In this document: positions 56,501 through 64,000 of the stretch, piece by piece
Position numbering within the stretch: the first letter of the stretch is position 1
Layout of the letters: the number at the start of each line of letters is the position of its first letter
From: Hippophae tibetana
Taxonomy: Eukaryota > Streptophyta > Magnoliopsida > Rosales > Elaeagnaceae
Assembly: GCA_037013495.1 (NCBI GenBank)
Contig: CM072810.1
Coordinates: 83,808,449-83,872,448, forward strand
Length of the DNA stretch: 64,000 bases
Reading direction: 5' to 3'
Made by a program: the position numbers and the translations under genes
Notes under the pieces: model-generated
Told to the model about the DNA's origin: nothing
Database searches by the model: none
What the model saw: only the letters and a program-made list of their open reading frames with translations

Positions 56501-59500
56501 GATTTCTAGAACTTTCTATTGGTATATGAAATGAATTATAATATTTTGTGAATTAGTATAGTTTATGATTCAAAAATGTTTAATAGAATATGAATAATAT
56601 TTAATAAAATTAGCATAACCTCTCTATAAAACTCAAATTTAAAAAGTAACATTTTTTTATAAAATAGACTTTGATAATTTCAATGGTATATAAATTTAAT
56701 CATGAATTATTGTAACTTAATACAATTTAAATTTTAAAACTAAGTCAATAATCATCTCTTTAACTTCAATTATATTGGGTATATTTTGTAAGTTACTATT
56801 TGAAATTTTATATTTATTAAAATATTGTAATATAAATTTAATTCAATTTTATGTTTTATTTTATTTTAAAAAATCAATTGTTACCTTTTCTATTTATTAA
56901 TTTGACTAATATTAATATTTTTGTCAACTTTATAGTAATAATTAACAATTAAATCTTCATAACTTTTTATTTTCTTTCATATTTGTTAGCCTTTTAATTT
57001 AAGATGTATTTACCAAATGAACTAGTAAGCTACTCATGAGTTCAAGTAAATTGCTTATTTAAATTTGTGAGCTAAGTGAGTTGGGCTTTTTTAACTTATG
57101 AGTTCAATGGGCTAACTTTAAATGAGCTGAACTAGAGTGAAAAGCTGGTTTGACATTTCTAGATATAACCATAAAGTTCTGGACGCAATATCAGATACAT
57201 TATTCCTTCTAAATGACGTTCCATTATCTTAGTGCGCTTTAGTACCTTTTGGTTCTAGGCCATTTAACTAGGTATGTTATACTGATCCTGTGTTTTTTCT
57301 GCACTATTAATGTCACACGTAGCACATTAAACAGTTTCCCAGTCTTCTATCTGCTTTGCTTTGTTTTATTCCTGGTCTCTCCAGATATAGTAACGCTTTT
57401 TGAGCATTTTGATATCTTTAGTTTCTTTAAGTTTTATTTTTTTTTATCCTGACCTCTCTTATCATTTCAGGCCAACCCTCCAGACCCCAGGACTTTTCCA
57501 TTTATATTGCTTGGAAATAAGACGGACATTGATGGTGGGAATAGTAGAGTGGTAAGGATTTGAACTTTCACTGCTTTTAAGTTCTATTATCTTTAACATG
57601 TATGTCTAATTATTACTCTACAGGTTTCTGAGAAGAAAGCAAAGGACTGGTGTGCTTCTAAGGGGAACATACCTTACTTTGAGACATCAGCAAAGGAGGA
57701 TTATAATGTAGATGCTGCATTCTTATGTATTGCCAAGACGGCTTTGGCCAAGGAGCTTGACCAAGATATGTAAGTATGCTTGGATTGCAGAATCATTCTT
57801 TTCGTCTATCTTATTTCTTTGACAATAACTACTTTGAACATAAAGTTAAGAATAAACAAACAAGTAGGAGAAAGAAAGAATGAGGAGAGACAGGAGAAAC
57901 AAGACTCGAAAAGCTACTACAAGTTTTGAATTCTTTTCATAAGGACAACTTGTGGACAACTATGTCCAGATATGAAAGTGATATACTAGGCTTCATCAGT
58001 TATCTGAAATGGATTTAATTGAGCTACGAAGGCCAGACTCCTTAAACCCGCTGAAAAGGAATTTAAACCTTAGATTTCCTTAAATTGTTTATTAGTTATT
58101 ACTGCTTCAAAAACCTTTCATCGTTATGTTTCTCTGCTTCTATTAGCTAAAAGGTCTACACAACGTTATCATCAAACGATTCTCTTCCTATGAAAAGATA
58201 ATTTTCACAATTCCTATAAAAGAAATCTTAGTGTGTATGTTCCCCAAAGAATCATATATTATATATTTTGGGTAATTTGCCGGTCACTTGTCACAACAAA
58301 AATGTATGAATTATCTATTTTATTCTTATAACTAATTATATTTTAGTGTCATTATTGTTAAATAAAATTGTCATTAATGAAAAATATTGTAACGATAACA
58401 ATTTAAGTTATGGTAATATCACCACCCTATATTTTTTCTCAACAATAGCTTCTAGATCTGAACTTATTCCTTTATAGAATGGTATTATTGGCATATATCT
58501 CATCCATACCACTAAGGCTGCTAAGAATGGATCAATTATCATTATCGGTGTGTCATATTACCTATTATCCAAGACAAAAAAATAAATAAATAATTTTCAT
58601 GTTCAAGTGTTAAGACACTTTCATTTAAAAATAACGTAATCTTATCCATATTGATTGACTCATGCTTAAGATTGGTTGGTGATTTTTATATAGAACAAAA
58701 AAATCTTACAGGAAGATATTCGTGGCACAATAAGATTGCTAGCTTTGTTCTTAAGCTAGGAGAAGAAGTCATAATGTAATGATATAGGATGGTGAGAGGA
58801 AAGTAGAAAGAGAGGAGACGAATAAAAGATAGAGAATTTAAAGGAGAATAAGACTAGGGAGAAGGGATGGTTGGGGAAAACTCCATAATAATCAATAATT
58901 CATTAATCAAGCTTGTGTAAATAGAGCACCTAATCCTAATCTTTTAAGAAATCAAAGTCTGCTAGAAAGTCTTATCCTAAATAGATAAGAGAACTAACTC
59001 TAATAATAGTAAAACTTTAAATACATACAACCTTATTATTTAAAATTATAATAATGTACTAATTTTTATCCGGAATACTCTCCCCCGGTTATGAAAGAGG
59101 TTGATTTTGACAAGTTAGTAGAACCATAGAGCAATAAGTGGAATAGGAAAAGTTTCTTGTACCTCCTTGAAAGATGCATGAAGAACACCATAAGGTGAAA
59201 ATGAACATTCCAAACTTGCACTATATGAACTGTGCAAAGTCATATGAGTGGTAAATTTTAGAAAACATGCATTAGTAGTAACAAATGGAATGGCAAGGGT
59301 AATAGCAAGGTAAACTTTGGGTTTTTGTAGTGAGGAGAATGAAAAACAAAAATATAAGGCTATAAGCTCAAGAGTCTCAAACAACACACAAGTATTGGGT
59401 GATTTTTGTTCCAATGAAGCACAAGGTTTTGGTTTAGTAGGAATGGATGAAGGAAAGTTTTTTTTTTTCTGGAAGTGTTCTTTGGAACAGGACCAAGTAT

Positions 59501-61505
59501 CCTTGGAGTGGGTTAGGTAGAATGATTGGTTGGGGTGGACCAAGAACATGTTAATGAATAAAAGGTTTGCATTCAATTTAGGAGGTGGAGGACCTAACAT
59601 ACCCTTAGGAGAAGTGCAGGGAGCATTGAAAGAGTTGGGTTTAGGCTCAGATTATGGCAACTGGACACTATCTTTCAGGGTTTTCTATTGAATGAATTTA
59701 TCAACTTCACTTTCAATATTTTTAAGCTCTATCTTGAACACTTGAGTTTCTTTTTGGCACCCTTGAATTTCCTTGCATGTTTTCTCACATATTCATCTCA
59801 TTCGTACCAAAGGGTCAACTTCCTTATTAAGAAGTTGGTGATCGTGGGACCTATGGGTAATTTTGGCTAGAAGCATGAGGTGCATGTGTACTATTTGACA
59901 CTTTAGGATCACACTATGACACATAGGAGTTCGTATAGGTGAGTGATTTATTTTGTTGGATATTCATCCTAGATATATATATTTATATATATAAATATCT
60001 TCATCTATGTGTATTTCATTCTTGACAAACTCTCAATTGGCATTTTACCCATTTGTACTATTATTAATATGAACTTCATGCCAAAAATACTTAAATAAGT
60101 AATCTCAACCTAGCATTTAAAAAACACATTGAGTATCTAAGTAACCATACAAGTCTAAGAGTGTCAAGGTCTATAAAAACTAGGGGTCTTTCAATACCAA
60201 AAATTTAATATAATGAGTGAAAACACTTATAATCCTTGTAGATTTTATAATATCTTTGTTTTTAATCAATGTAAGACTTGAATTACCTCTTAATATTCCC
60301 TCAAAGTATTGGTTTTGTCTCATGTAAAGTCTTTCATTTTGTACCTTTAACCTATTTTATTTATATTCTATTATATTGAATCACTTGTCTTTTCAAAGGT
60401 TCATTTAAATGTTTTGATGGCTTTAGATTTTTGGCCCAATCATTGAAATTCTTATATCATAATAAAATCCAAAAGAACTATAGGTTTTTTAATCCTAAAT
60501 GGGTGAAGACACCTATAAGTTTTACAAAATCTATTATAATATTGTTTTTAATCAATGTAAAGATATTACCTCTGACATCCTCTCAAAGTGTGAGTCTATC
60601 TATTATAAAGCTCATCATTTGTATTTTTAACTTATTTTTATTATATTTTAATAACATCCAATAGGTTCAACCATAGCAACATGTTTCCTTTCCCATCAAA
60701 GGTATTCTTAAGTCATATTTGATTGACAATAATAACAATGATAATGAGGATGATTATGGATATTCTTGTGTTTGATTTGATTGTTAACTTGTAATAGAAT
60801 GTAAAATATTTTAACAATAGTAAGAGTGTTCATTCCTCCCGCACATTTTAAGAATATGTTGAAATCTCTATTTTTTTTTACATTTATATAATCATTTATT
60901 ATTTTTTCTCGTTTGATCTCATTTAGAAGTCAAAAAGTTTTTTAAAATTTTTATTTCATTTATAATTTTATAAATTTTATTTCAGAATTATAATTATTTT
61001 GATTACACTATTCAAACAAACATAATAATAATAATATTGTTTCCATTGAATTCTATTTCTATTCCTATTACCATTCATATTATGTTCATTATGCGAACTA
61101 AACTTGGCCTTAAGGTTTTTTTCTAATTTGGACAAAATGTATATTGCAAGGCATAATTTGAAGAAACCAAACCAATGATATAGGTTTGTATCTCCAAAGT
61201 TGTCTGAATTGGGTCGAAAACTCAGAACTATACTCAAAAAGCTAGAGCTGAGATGAGCTTATCAAAAATTGTGTTCGAAGGATTGAACAGTGTCTGATAT
61301 TAATGCTCCATAACTACTATAACCTTATTTGCTGGTGAAATAGGAAAACGTAGGTGATTAGGTGATATGTTTGTTAGTTCATAGGAACTGCCATTGATAC
61401 GCTTCAGCCTTTGTGATCCTTAGTTTATGTAATCTATGCAGGTATTTTCAAGGCATCCCTGATGTTGTTTCAGAGTCTGAACAAAGGGGCGGCTGTGCAT
61501 GCTGA
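41238..61505 (+). CDS. RAB7: Rab7-type small GTPase (RABG family), seven exons
   Basis: Exons are 41,238-41,290, 41,416-41,442, 41,604-41,703, 41,794-41,940, 57,471-57,551, 57,624-57,769 and 61,442-61,505. All introns are GT-AG. The joined 618 bp give 205 residues, the usual Rab7 length. Motifs are: P-loop GDSGVGKT (15-22), Rab7-type effector loop YKATIGADF (37-45), WDTAGQE (62-68), GNKTD (124-128), ETSAK (156-160) and a C-terminal CAC for double geranylgeranylation. Plant Rab7 cycles between GDP and GTP states and directs late endosome/prevacuole to vacuole traffic, including membrane fusion. Start choice: [18 protein letters not shown] matches the family N-terminus. The sequence is closest in memory to legume-type Rab7. 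No damage is seen. Intron 4 (15.5 kb) is swollen by nested elements; intron 6 is 3.7 kb; the others are short. Confidence 0.97.
41464..41513. repeat. TA microsatellite in Rab7 intron 2
   Basis: A run of about 25 TA units begins 21 bp after the exon 2 donor, in an intron of only 161 bp. It is followed by a short GTT repeat. Its length could vary between individuals and affect spacing within this small intron. Confidence 0.95.
42987..43312 (+). repeat. 5' LTR of the Tat-lineage element (shared part)
   Basis: TGTTTGGATATCTGG to CCCAAACG matches the 3' LTR over 326 bp (for instance GACATGTAAATATGTGTACT and TGAGTAATGTTCTATAAATACA). A TATA-like TCTATAAATACATGG lies at about 43,230-43,245. The match with the 3' LTR stops at 43,312. 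Sequence resembling the usual primer-site area of Tat elements (GGTGGGAACTCG) comes only near 43,477, so the true LTR may extend further. Confidence 0.75.
43480..44087 (+). pseudogene. Tat-lineage gag, N-terminal part
   Basis: Plus-strand readings include the acidic coiled segment [20 protein letters not shown] and, closer to the chromovirus, [20 protein letters not shown], then [20 protein letters not shown]. This is the start of the gag homology region of Tat elements (normally ...P.KF..YDG..DP..HV..F). The chromovirus at 44,088 cuts gag in the middle; the remainder is at 50,058. Fossil. Confidence 0.65.
44088..44733 (+). repeat. 5' LTR of the chromovirus
   Basis: Begins TGTCACGTCCCGCTC and ends GGTCGTGACA; the ends form a TGTCACG/CGTGACA inverted pair. 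It is unusually rich in CTAGAA and TTCTAG words, with more than a dozen, spread over 44,155-44,470. A TATA box (CTATAAATAG) is at 44,513-44,522, placing the likely transcription start near 44,545. Confidence 0.95.
44281..44300 (+). promoter_or_regulatory. Four-unit heat-shock element in the chromovirus LTR
   Basis: GAA-TA-TTC-TA-GAA-CA-TTC: four alternating nGAAn units without a mismatch, the consensus bound by trimeric heat-shock factors. It lies about 215 bp upstream of the LTR TATA box. Partial three-unit versions occur nearby (44,242-44,255, AGAATGTTCTAGAG). The equivalent site in the 3' LTR (49,607-49,626) keeps three of four units. Confidence 0.8.
44736..44747 (+). promoter_or_regulatory. 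Primer binding site of the chromovirus
   Basis: TGGTATCAGAGC follows the 5' LTR by two bases and is complementary to the 3' end of plant initiator-methionine tRNA, the usual primer for this group. Confidence 0.92.
44779..45945 (+). pseudogene. Chromovirus gag with zinc knuckle
   Basis: The plus-strand reading starts [21 protein letters not shown] coiled region follows ([20 protein letters not shown]), then the gag core ([57 protein letters not shown]). Near 45,890 comes a zinc knuckle, [17 protein letters not shown]. This is the nucleocapsid and capsid precursor of the element. Fossil. Confidence 0.9.
45980..46480 (+). pseudogene. Chromovirus aspartic protease
   Basis: Plus-strand reading: [20 protein letters not shown], then [16 protein letters not shown], then [18 protein letters not shown]. 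This is the retropepsin fold with its active-site loop near base 46,110 and the second strand FGMEFL. Lies between the zinc knuckle and RT. Confidence 0.85.
46600..47420 (+). pseudogene. Chromovirus reverse transcriptase
   Basis: Readings include [20 protein letters not shown], the RT lead-in, then [20 protein letters not shown] (46,831-46,890), [18 protein letters not shown] and [16 protein letters not shown], the active-site box at about 47,125-47,165. The thumb ends near [15 protein letters not shown] (47,365-47,410). Chromovirus-type RT, fossil. Confidence 0.92.
47430..47960 (+). pseudogene. Chromovirus RNase H
   Basis: Plus-strand reading [60 protein letters not shown], and [20 protein letters not shown]. 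Typical Ty3 RNase H with its connection region. The scrap at 31.44 kb is the same domain from a related element. Confidence 0.9.
48060..48900 (+). pseudogene. Chromovirus integrase
   Basis: Readings contain the zinc-binding region [20 protein letters not shown], then the catalytic core: [40 protein letters not shown] and [20 protein letters not shown]. Core DDE region and order match Ty3 integrases. Fossil. Confidence 0.92.
48925..49401 (+). pseudogene. Chromovirus integrase tail and chromodomain
   Basis: After the GPF/Y-like segment ([20 protein letters not shown]) comes a chromodomain: [39 protein letters not shown]. The Y/W aromatic positions and the LVKW...SWEP core are typical. Chromodomains of this group are thought to guide integration to particular chromatin. 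This marks the element as a chromovirus; I did not settle the lineage (Tekay, Galadriel or another). Confidence 0.9.
49413..50057 (+). repeat. 3' LTR of the chromovirus
   Basis: TGTCACATCTCGCTC to GGTCGTGACA, 645 bp, colinear with the 5' LTR with few small indels. The polypurine tract at 49,402-49,412 directly precedes it. Confidence 0.95.
50058..50830 (+). pseudogene. Tat-lineage gag, C-terminal part
   Basis: It resumes the gag cut by the chromovirus: [38 protein letters not shown], then [20 protein letters not shown], the gag helix and the coiled segment after it. A basic linker with [14 protein letters not shown] follows, and near 50,790-50,840 a remnant knuckle region. Fossil. Confidence 0.75.
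50830..51510 (+). pseudogene. Tat-lineage protease region
   Basis: The reading [10 protein letters not shown] near 50,970 matches the linker before protease in Tat elements (usually INTIxGG). [19 protein letters not shown], then [20 protein letters not shown] and [11 protein letters not shown] show the two halves of a Ty3 aspartic protease. No RT follows, unlike in complete Tat elements. Confidence 0.75.
51550..52140 (+). repeat. Tandem repeats (165-190 bp units) in the Tat-lineage element
   Basis: The phrase GGCACTTGYATAAGGTCA starts units at 51,550, 51,717, 51,906 and 52,071. Each unit contains smaller CACCTCGGTCAGGAACCAGG-like words (several per unit), so the array is a two-level repeat. 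No coding reading is supported. It occupies the position where pol would be expected. Confidence 0.9.
52380..55130 (-). pseudogene. Antisense reading region of the Tat-lineage element
   Basis: Several minus-strand frames between 53.1 and 55.1 kb read like one protein family. Upstream (54.2-55.1 kb) is a folded region with [20 protein letters not shown] and [14 protein letters not shown]. Then comes a lysine/serine-rich linker ([20 protein letters not shown]) and, lower, a coiled coil ([40 protein letters not shown]). Antisense genes of this build, often labelled putative plant transposon protein, are known between pol and 3' LTR of Tat elements such as Grande and Ogre relatives. Broken; function unknown. 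Confidence 0.6.
55617..55994 (+). repeat. 3' LTR of the Tat-lineage element
   Basis: TGTTTAGACATCTGG to CAAACA, 378 bp. It is about 52 bp longer than the shared 5' part, through extra copies of an AACGATCAG(C/T)CCGAGCTC word (55,735-55,805). A purine-rich AGAGTAGGGGATTAGA precedes it. A TATA-like TTTATAAATACATAG lies at about 55,908-55,922. Confidence 0.8.
55995..56770 (+). repeat. AT-rich tandem array, ~170-180 bp units
   Basis: GAAATGATTNATAATATTTT-like unit starts occur at 56,001, 56,171, 56,349 and 56,528, with a worn fifth near 56,686. Each unit includes TATATTTTAAAAATG and a GAAATTTCTAATGGTATAT-like end. The sequence just left of the Tat element (42,900-42,986) is the end of the preceding unit. 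The array therefore existed before that insertion, within the hAT-like element. Confidence 0.85.
57770..61441. other. Rab7 intron 6 (3.7 kb)
   Basis: AT-rich intron bounded by GTAAGT and ...ATGCAG. It contains a minus-strand open frame of 161 residues at 59,115-59,600 ([19 protein letters not shown]...), which I do not recognise and which has no start context or homologous neighbour. It also has a direct repeat of about 120 bp spaced ~286 bp apart (TTTTTAATCAATGTAA at 60,259 and 60,545). No element ends or RNA genes were found. Confidence 0.6.
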
Positions 61506-61800
61506 TTGACTTCATAAATTTCTATCTAGCAGGTGGAGGATGACTGTCATGTTTTGATGGTCTTGATTCATTTCCAGTTTTGTAGGCATGGTATCCAAAA
61601 TTATATGCTTAGAGTTTACTTAATTGGTTGCATTTGTGAGAAGTGTAATTATTTTTTGGATTACAAGCAATGTTTCTATTTGTCAAAATTAACCCATGTT
61701 CACAGAATCATGGAATCAAAAATGTTCGTTGGACTTGGAACATATTTCCTTTAATTTCTCGCATTATTTTTTTCTTCTTCTTTAAGGTTCAAACATTTTT
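61506..61800 (+). other. Rab7 3' untranslated region (extent estimated)
   Basis: After the TGA (61,503-61,505) the sequence stays moderately mixed in composition until ~61,760, then becomes T-rich (ATTATTTTTTTCTTC). The end of the transcript probably falls in this range. No canonical AATAAA could be chosen with confidence. Confidence 0.5.
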
Positions 61801-64000
61801 CAGTTTATAAATATAATTTCTTTAAACATTGCAAGGTCATAAATGGCCACAACTTTACTCTTTTTTCCCCTAAATTTATAAAATTTAACAATGTAATTTA
61901 TTTTTAAAAATTATTATTTTAATATTAAAACTGTTAGGCGGGAATGGGGAGGAGGGTGAGAAATGAGTTTAGTTATAATTCTTAATTTGGCTTTGAGTTT
62001 ACAAATTTATTATCAAACTATAAACTTATAAATCTAACACCAATATATTGGTTTATAAATTTACAAATTTACAAATCTACCTTTGATATATTAGTTTATG
62101 AATATACAATCAAATTATTGCACACGTCTCTCATTTACATCCTTTAAATTTCTATTTTTGTTCAGTTTTTCAAAAGTGTAAATGTGCCATACTTTACCGC
62201 ATCTAAATTCAAAATAAACACTAACTAAACAATTTGGAGTTTAGTTAAACACCAAACAAACATTAGTTTACTGTTAAAACCAAATTGGCAAAATACAAAA
62301 CAAAGTACCCTACATAACCATGCTCCATACAATTCAAAGTAGATTACATAACATATGCTCAAGAAATCCTTCTTTTGTGGGGTATTATGACAACCTTTTG
62401 AAGATGCCCCACATAATATTTGAAATAATTAATTATATGAAATTATAATTTAAAATGATTTTTTTAAAAAAAAAATGTAAAACATAAAAAGAAAGAAAAC
62501 ATAATCAGTAATGAGATTTTGACTAAGATATTGCTGGTTTGTTAGTCGAGTATTTGTGAGCCCTTCTTGATTTAATCTTTATATCGTTCAACCATGACTC
62601 AAATTTAGGCACAGTAGTAATCTCGGTATCTCTCCAAAAACTCACATAACCTTTGCCTTTTGTTGTACTTAGTGAAGTTTTTGTGCATATGTCATATGCA
62701 AATTATTTGTTTCCCGTTGGGTATCACTGACATTACTATAATTATACATTTTTATCTAACCACTCATAATTGTGCAAGGATAATCTCCACTAATCCCAAG
62801 ACCATTGAATAGCAACTTTACTAACCATTTTATGTTTTCTTTAATTCATATTCAACAAATCATAAACAATGTAACAAATTTATTTATTTTTAACTCTTAT
62901 TCAACAACGGCATAAATTTTATTTTAACATCTACACCCATGAAACATATAAGAATGTTAACATTTTTTCATTTTAAATAACATTCATCTAGAATATCTTT
63001 CTACTTCTTTGACGGGATCGAAACATACATAAAAATCTCTTGAATTTGATAATACTTTTTTTTCTTTTGTACTTTCTCTTTAGTTGTATTGTGATACCAT
63101 GATAACTTTCTTCTTTTTTTTTTTTACCCCTTCATCATTATTTTCCACGAATATGTATAAAGTCTCTCTTTTTTCCCCTTTTTTTGCCACATATTTAGTG
63201 ATTTTCACATCATACTTTTTTTCTTACAACATCATGTACCTTTTAATACTTGACTTTTGCTTAGTCTAATAATTTTTTAGTCACAATGTACTAGTGATTT
63301 TTTTCTTCAATGCATAATTTTTTATACAATTATAAAATCATCATTTTGACATTTATAAATCAAAAAACACTAATTTCAAATTGTTTCCTAACAAACAACT
63401 CTCAAAAACAACCTACATTGTTACAACAAACATGAATTCTTTTTTTATAATTTGTTTTATATTTAATATGTCTACCATGACTCAAACCATAAAGTTTTGT
63501 AGTAGTCTTCATTATTTCAACATTTTCAAAGACCATAAAAAGCTTCAATTATATTATTCGAAACCTCATATCATTCTTCTTAAAAATGGGAATATATATT
63601 TCTCATTAATCCCAACCTTCTTATCCACTTTCATTTCCACCTCCACCTTCCACACTATTATAGCCATCTATTTGGGAGTTCTATACATCAAAATAATTGC
63701 ATATATATGAATTGTACTTCCGATCTAAACAAAGATTTGAGACTTACAAAGAGATGGATACAACAATTCATGAAAAAAATTTGCGAGTTCTAATCCAACT
63801 CGACCAAGCAAACCTCACAACGTGAATTAAGCATATAACACAACGTAAATATAATAAAAATAACATGCTTAAATCAACATACAGTAAAACACATTAGTGA
63901 CATGTGCATCATAGGCTCCTTCCAAGGCTACCAACATGCATTAACATGACAAACATCATACAACATGTAAATCAAGCATACCAGAAAAATTATAAATGAT
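61801..64000. other. Downstream AT-rich region without a supported gene
   Basis: Low-complexity, AT-rich DNA. 61,990-62,110 has short repeats of TTTATAAATTTACAAATTTA type. 63,060-63,270 is strongly pyrimidine-rich. Open frames at 63,084-63,269 and 63,381-63,710 are compositional and have no recognisable domain. I see no tRNA, transposon end or coding gene. Confidence 0.5.

Larger units (their letters stand above)
42527..57161. mobile_element. hAT-like nonautonomous element in Rab7 intron 4 (outermost layer)
   Basis: The left end TAAAGGTGTTAAATGAACTGG and right end CTGGTTTGACATTTCTA are imperfect terminal inverted repeats of the (R)GGTGT(C/T)AAA type common in plant hAT MITEs. An 8-bp flank repeat, GATATAAT (42,519-42,526) and GATATAAC (57,162-57,169), fits the hAT target-duplication length. 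Subterminal AGTTCA/TGAACT and AGCTCA/TGAGCT motifs recur at both ends. Without the 13-kb Ty3 insertion the element is about 1.6 kb and noncoding, with a ~175-bp tandem array inside. Confidence 0.6.

Noticed and set aside
59115-59600. 161-residue minus-strand frame in Rab7 intron 6
   Set aside because: No recognisable domain, no partner exons, and located in an intron on the opposite strand. Kept only as a remark under the intron.
62500-62840. Possible minus-strand coding remnant downstream of Rab7
   Set aside because: A few readable stretches but many stops and no family I recognise; not supported.

Overview
This window is nuclear DNA from a flowering plant, most likely a dicot. It is AT-rich, holds one intron-bearing host gene that reads as plant Rab7, carries a piece of plastid genome, and is otherwise filled with plant transposable elements (Athila/Tat and chromodomain Ty3 elements, CACTA, a plant LINE, a probable hAT). 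The species cannot be told from the sequence.

Layout. 1-11.2 kb is a pile of broken Athila/Tat-type Ty3 elements, mostly minus strand. It has two partial integrase copies flanking a 2-kb plus-strand LTR-like block, then pol and gag of one element, then gag, leader and LTR of a second. 11.2-15.4 kb is a plus-strand Athila-type 3' part (integrase tail, post-pol region, LTR start) interrupted by a minus-strand LTR related to the one at 9.3-11.2 kb. 15.4-20.1 kb is a decayed, 5'-truncated CACTA transposon. 20.1-24.8 kb is a LINE, itself hit by a 344-bp mini-CACTA with a TAC target duplication. 24.8-33.0 kb is a string of related LTR-derived units in which a 2.3-kb plastid segment (clpP, rps12 exon 1, rpl20) is embedded. 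33.0-39.8 kb is a CACTA transposon with both ends, whose transposase gene has been joined in frame to its second gene (a C48/Ulp1-type protease gene) by an internal deletion. 39.8-40.5 kb is the 3' tail of another LINE copy.

41,238-61,505 is the host gene: a seven-exon Rab7 small GTPase whose exons join into a full 205-residue protein with every GTP-binding motif and a double-cysteine tail. Its fourth intron is 15.5 kb because elements are stacked in it. A hAT-like element (42,527-57,161) contains a Tat-lineage Ty3 element without recognisable pol (42,987-55,994), which in turn contains a chromodomain Ty3 element (44,088-50,057) with two LTRs about 5-6% apart by eye. 61.5-64 kb is the 3' UTR and downstream AT-rich DNA with no gene I can support.

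The most interesting signals are: a four-unit heat-shock element in the chromovirus LTR inside the Rab7 intron; the transposase-protease fusion gene in the CACTA element; a roughly 290-nt foldback inside the same element; the plastid insertion with a repeated target segment at its edges; and the three-level nest in a host intron whose exon junctions all remain good.
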